A stretch of 64,000 nt of DNA from Alkalihalophilus pseudofirmus (GTDB lineage Bacteria > Bacillota > Bacilli > Bacillales > Bacillaceae_D). Under the pieces are notes generated by a model that was not told where the DNA came from, made no database searches, and saw only the letters and a list, made by a program, of their open reading frames with translations. Of the stretch, positions 61,746 through 64,000 are shown piece after piece. The DNA lies in NCBI RefSeq assembly GCF_029094545.1, contig NZ_CP117835.1:538001-602000 (forward strand), read 5' to 3'. How positions within the stretch are numbered: the first letter of the stretch is position 1; every line of letters begins with the position of its first letter. Position numbers and translations under genes: made by a program.

Positions 61746-62499
61746 ATAGATAATCTTGAACCGCTACTACTTCTCCATTAGGAAAAGAATCAGTCTCTAA
61801 CAGCTGAACGACCACCTCAGCCACCTGTTTCGGTGAAAGGAGCTTTCCTTCTTCTTTATAGTTCTGGAATGTTTCAACGTTAATAAAATCTTTTTTTGCT
61901 GAAGAACGGATTTCTGCTTGCATGTCGGTGTCCATAATTCCTGGATAGAACGAAAGCACTTTGACTGGATGCTCTGTCTTTTCTTGATCAAGCGCTGCCC
62001 CTTGACTAAATAAGTCTAACCCAGCCTTAGAACTTCCATAGCTGCTCCATCCAAAGATAGGTCGCTTAGCTGCCCCTGAGGACACATTAATCACTCGTTT
62101 TTCACAATGAAGTGATGCAGTCATCTTGCAAAACGATGAAATCATCAGCATCGGTGCTACTAAATTTACATGCTGGCTTTTGATGATCTCTTCGGCTTCA
62201 CATCTTTCTATCGGCTTAATAGGAGCAACAATGCCAGCGTTGTTAACAAGATGGATGCTCTTAGCACTCTTTTTATCGATACGATGAAATACTTCTTCCA
62301 TTAAATTTTCCACTTTCTCTATATCCGCAAGATCAAATTGAATAGGTGTGAACTTTCCGCCTCTATCTTCAACTAATGCTTGAAGCTCTTGATTCTCTCC
62401 TCGTGCAATACTAATAATATGAGTATCTTCTTTGGCAAATGATTTCACAATCTCTTCTCCTAAACCTCTTGTCCCGCCTGTGATAATTAAGTAATTCAT
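61744..62499 (-). CDS. Short-chain dehydrogenase, YueD (benzil reductase)-like
   Basis: SDR of 251 residues. NAD(P) motif TGGTRGLGEEI at the N-terminus, NNAGIV, catalytic Ser in INVSSGAAK and YGSSK as the Y-x-x-x-K. NAGIVAPIKP, GWSSYGSSKAGLD and MDTDMQAEIRSSAKKDF are very like B. subtilis YueD, the (S)-benzoin-forming benzil reductase. The physiological substrate is unknown. The ATG at 62499 follows GGAGGAGAGG; an ATG six codons earlier overlaps that site. Confidence 0.85.
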   Translation of the reverse strand: MNYLIITGGTRGLGEEIVKSFAKEDTHIISIARGENQELQALVEDRGGKFTPIQFDLADIEKVENLMEEVFHRIDKKSAKSIHLVNNAGIVAPIKPIERCEAEEIIKSQHVNLVAPMLMISSFCKMTASLHCEKRVINVSSGAAKRPIFGWSSYGSSKAGLDLFSQGAALDQEKTEHPVKVLSFYPGIMDTDMQAEIRSSAKKDFINVETFQNYKEEGKLLSPKQVAEVVVQLLETDSFPNGEVVAVQDYL

Positions 62500-62660
62500 T
62501 CTTATCCTCTCCTCCATTAACTTTTCATTATTTTACCATAGGGTTTGCAGTTAATTAAAAAGGATACATAGGAAAGATTGAATAGTTATGATATTCTGAC
62601 ATAAAGACATGTGAAAAGCTAATGTAGATTGACATGCAAGCTTTGAAATGAGGTGGTGCG

Positions 62661-64000
62661 ATGAATCGGAATATGAAAGGGAATATGAAAGGTAATTGGA
62701 ATTCAACAGAGAAGCTCATTCATTTACTTGGAGAGCTTACTGCAGTAGAAAGTGTCGTGGGAACGTCTAAAGAAGTAGAAATGGGAGAGAAGATAGAAGA
62801 GCTTGTAAACCAAATTGAATACTTCAAAGCACATCCAGAGGCTGTTTGCAGAATTCCTATTAAGGATGACCATTGGAATCGTTTTAGCGTAACAGCAGTT
62901 TATGAAGGCAATCCAAATGATTCGTCGGCTTACGTTCTATTAAGTCATTTTGATGTGGTAGGGGTGGATGATTTCGGTCAATATAAAGATCTAGCCTTTG
63001 ATCACCACAGATATACGAAGCAATTAGAGCAGCTGGAAGATCTCACAGAAGATGCAGCAACAGACTTAGCAACTGGAGAATGGCTTTTTGGACGTGGAGT
63101 AATGGATATGAAAGCCGGTCTAGCAGTCCAGCTGGCCGTTATGAGTGATGCGATTGAGAATCGGAAACCAATTAATCTTATTTTGCTTGCAACTCCAGAT
63201 GAAGAAAGAAACTCAGAAGGAATGCTTGCGGCTGTTGAGTGGTTAGCTGAGCTGAAGCAAACAAAAGGATATGATCAAATGGTCGGGATTTGTTCAGAGC
63301 CTAGCTTCACGAGCTTTCCTGGGGATCAATCTAAATATGTCTATACTGGCTCAGTTGGTAAAATGCTGCCGCTTGTTTGTGCGGTTGGACTTGAGACGCA
63401 TGTTGGTGAACCGCTTGCTGGAGTGAATGCATCTTGGATGATCTCAGAGGTAGTTTCTGAGATGGAGTTATCTGACCGTTTTTATGAACAAAGCGGGGAG
63501 GAGATCGTTCCCCCGCCAACCGTGCTGCGTCTTGCTGATTTGAAGTATGAGTACAATGTGCAAACTCCTACATTTGCCTATGCAACATTTAATATTTTGA
63601 CCTATACGAAAACCGTACAGGATGTACTAAATGAAGTGAACGAGGTTGTATCTGAGTCTGCGGATAAAATTAATCAAAGACTAAGCGGCCGTTATCAAAC
63701 GTATAAAGTGAAGCGTCAGCACCCTGCTGTTTCTGTTTATACGTACGGAGAACTTAAAGAGAGAGGAACAGCTTTATACGGTGAATCTTTCACAGGTCAA
63801 TTAGAGAGCATTTCAAAGCGTGTATATCAAAATGGAGGTGACACACGAGATGTCACCATTGCCCTTGCAAAAGAAGTTGGAGACTATTTTGTTGACCTTG
63901 CGCCTTTCTATTTAGTCATGCTCGCGCCGCCATTTTATCCTTCGGTAAGATTAGAAGAGAAAAATGCGGATGAAGCAGCATTGCTTTATGAGGTAGGAGA
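62661..64000 (+). CDS. rocB: RocB-like M20-family peptidase/amidohydrolase (partial, 3' end missing)
   Basis: Open from the ATG at 62661 (GAGGTGGTG ahead) to the window end: 446 codons of an expected ~550. SHFDVVGVDDFGQYKD, GEWLFGRGVMDMKAGLAVQL and LATPDEERNSEGM are the metal-site motifs of the M20/M28-like RocB family, linked in B. subtilis to arginine use (rocABC). Metal ligands are the His in SHFD, the Asp in GVMDMK and the Glu pair in DEE. The N-terminus has an odd MNRNMKGNMKGN repeat before the family homology begins. Confidence 0.85.
   Translation, partial: MNRNMKGNMKGNWNSTEKLIHLLGELTAVESVVGTSKEVEMGEKIEELVNQIEYFKAHPEAVCRIPIKDDHWNRFSVTAVYEGNPNDSSAYVLLSHFDVVGVDDFGQYKDLAFDHHRYTKQLEQLEDLTEDAATDLATGEWLFGRGVMDMKAGLAVQLAVMSDAIENRKPINLILLATPDEERNSEGMLAAVEWLAELKQTKGYDQMVGICSEPSFTSFPGDQSKYVYTGSVGKMLPLVCAVGLETHVGEPLAGVNASWMISEVVSEMELSDRFYEQSGEEIVPPPTVLRLADLKYEYNVQTPTFAYATFNILTYTKTVQDVLNEVNEVVSESADKINQRLSGRYQTYKVKRQHPAVSVYTYGELKERGTALYGESFTGQLESISKRVYQNGGDTRDVTIALAKEVGDYFVDLAPFYLVMLAPPFYPSVRLEEKNADEAALLYEVG

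Overview
The window reads as chromosome of a low-GC, endospore-forming member of the Bacillaceae. The signs are a GerA-type germination operon, the spore-cortex deacetylase PdaA, a SASP-like peptide, MreBH, a GlcT/RAT-controlled ptsG, PerR- and CcpA-type sites, and several stretches in B. subtilis-like gene order. An alkaliphilic or halotolerant Bacillus relative is plausible, but that is a guess from overall gene content. Genes are dense and many end at strong hairpin terminators. I see no rRNA, tRNA, transposase, prophage or CRISPR array.

Layout. 0-5.2 kb: DUF1835-like protein, UbiB-type kinase, lone ribokinase, mreBH. 5.6-8.8 kb: ptsG and its antiterminator glcT, with a textbook RAT/terminator between them. 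8.9-12.2 kb: DCC-family protein, sodium:neurotransmitter-symporter-type transporter, polysaccharide deacetylase lipoprotein. 12.8-17.6 kb: NAD synthesis, nifS divergent from nadBCA, with a palindrome overlapping both promoters. 17.7-25.1 kb: norM, RNase HI with a viroplasmin domain, aldehyde dehydrogenase, N-hydroxylating monooxygenase and a catalase under a promoter flanked by two PerR-like boxes. 25.2-28.8 kb: germination operon in the order B-A-C. 29.7-33.3 kb: a ywrD/ywrC/ywrB/ywrA-like block (gamma-glutamyltransferase, Lrp/AsnC regulator, two-subunit chromate transporter). 34-40.3 kb: M3 peptidase, chemoreceptor, bd-type oxidase. 40.5-47.6 kb: small proteins (FbpB-like, YtxH-like), metallo-hydrolase, MFS and MATE transporters. 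47.6-57.8 kb: proC and a yfk/yfj-like block (yfkD, yfkAB, yfjT, pdaA, rlmCD) interspersed with a phosphatase, a cold-shock gene and fumarase. 57.9-64 kb: penicillin-acylase-like enzyme, aldo/keto reductase, YueD-type reductase and a RocB-like peptidase cut by the window end.

The part least explained by known genes is intergenic. Four loci (19.1, 37.7, 49.4 and 54.3 kb) carry arrays of a short motif, ATTGCGTC or its complement, repeated 7-10 times at almost exactly 21-bp steps with unrelated sequence between. Three of the four lie between convergent genes. Two other repeat families occur: a GC-rich palindromic element at 12.3-12.7 and 33.3-33.8 kb, and a 121-bp tandem unit right after pdaA at 55.4 kb. 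All gene functions are inferred from recognisable motifs and remembered family sequences; no database search was run.
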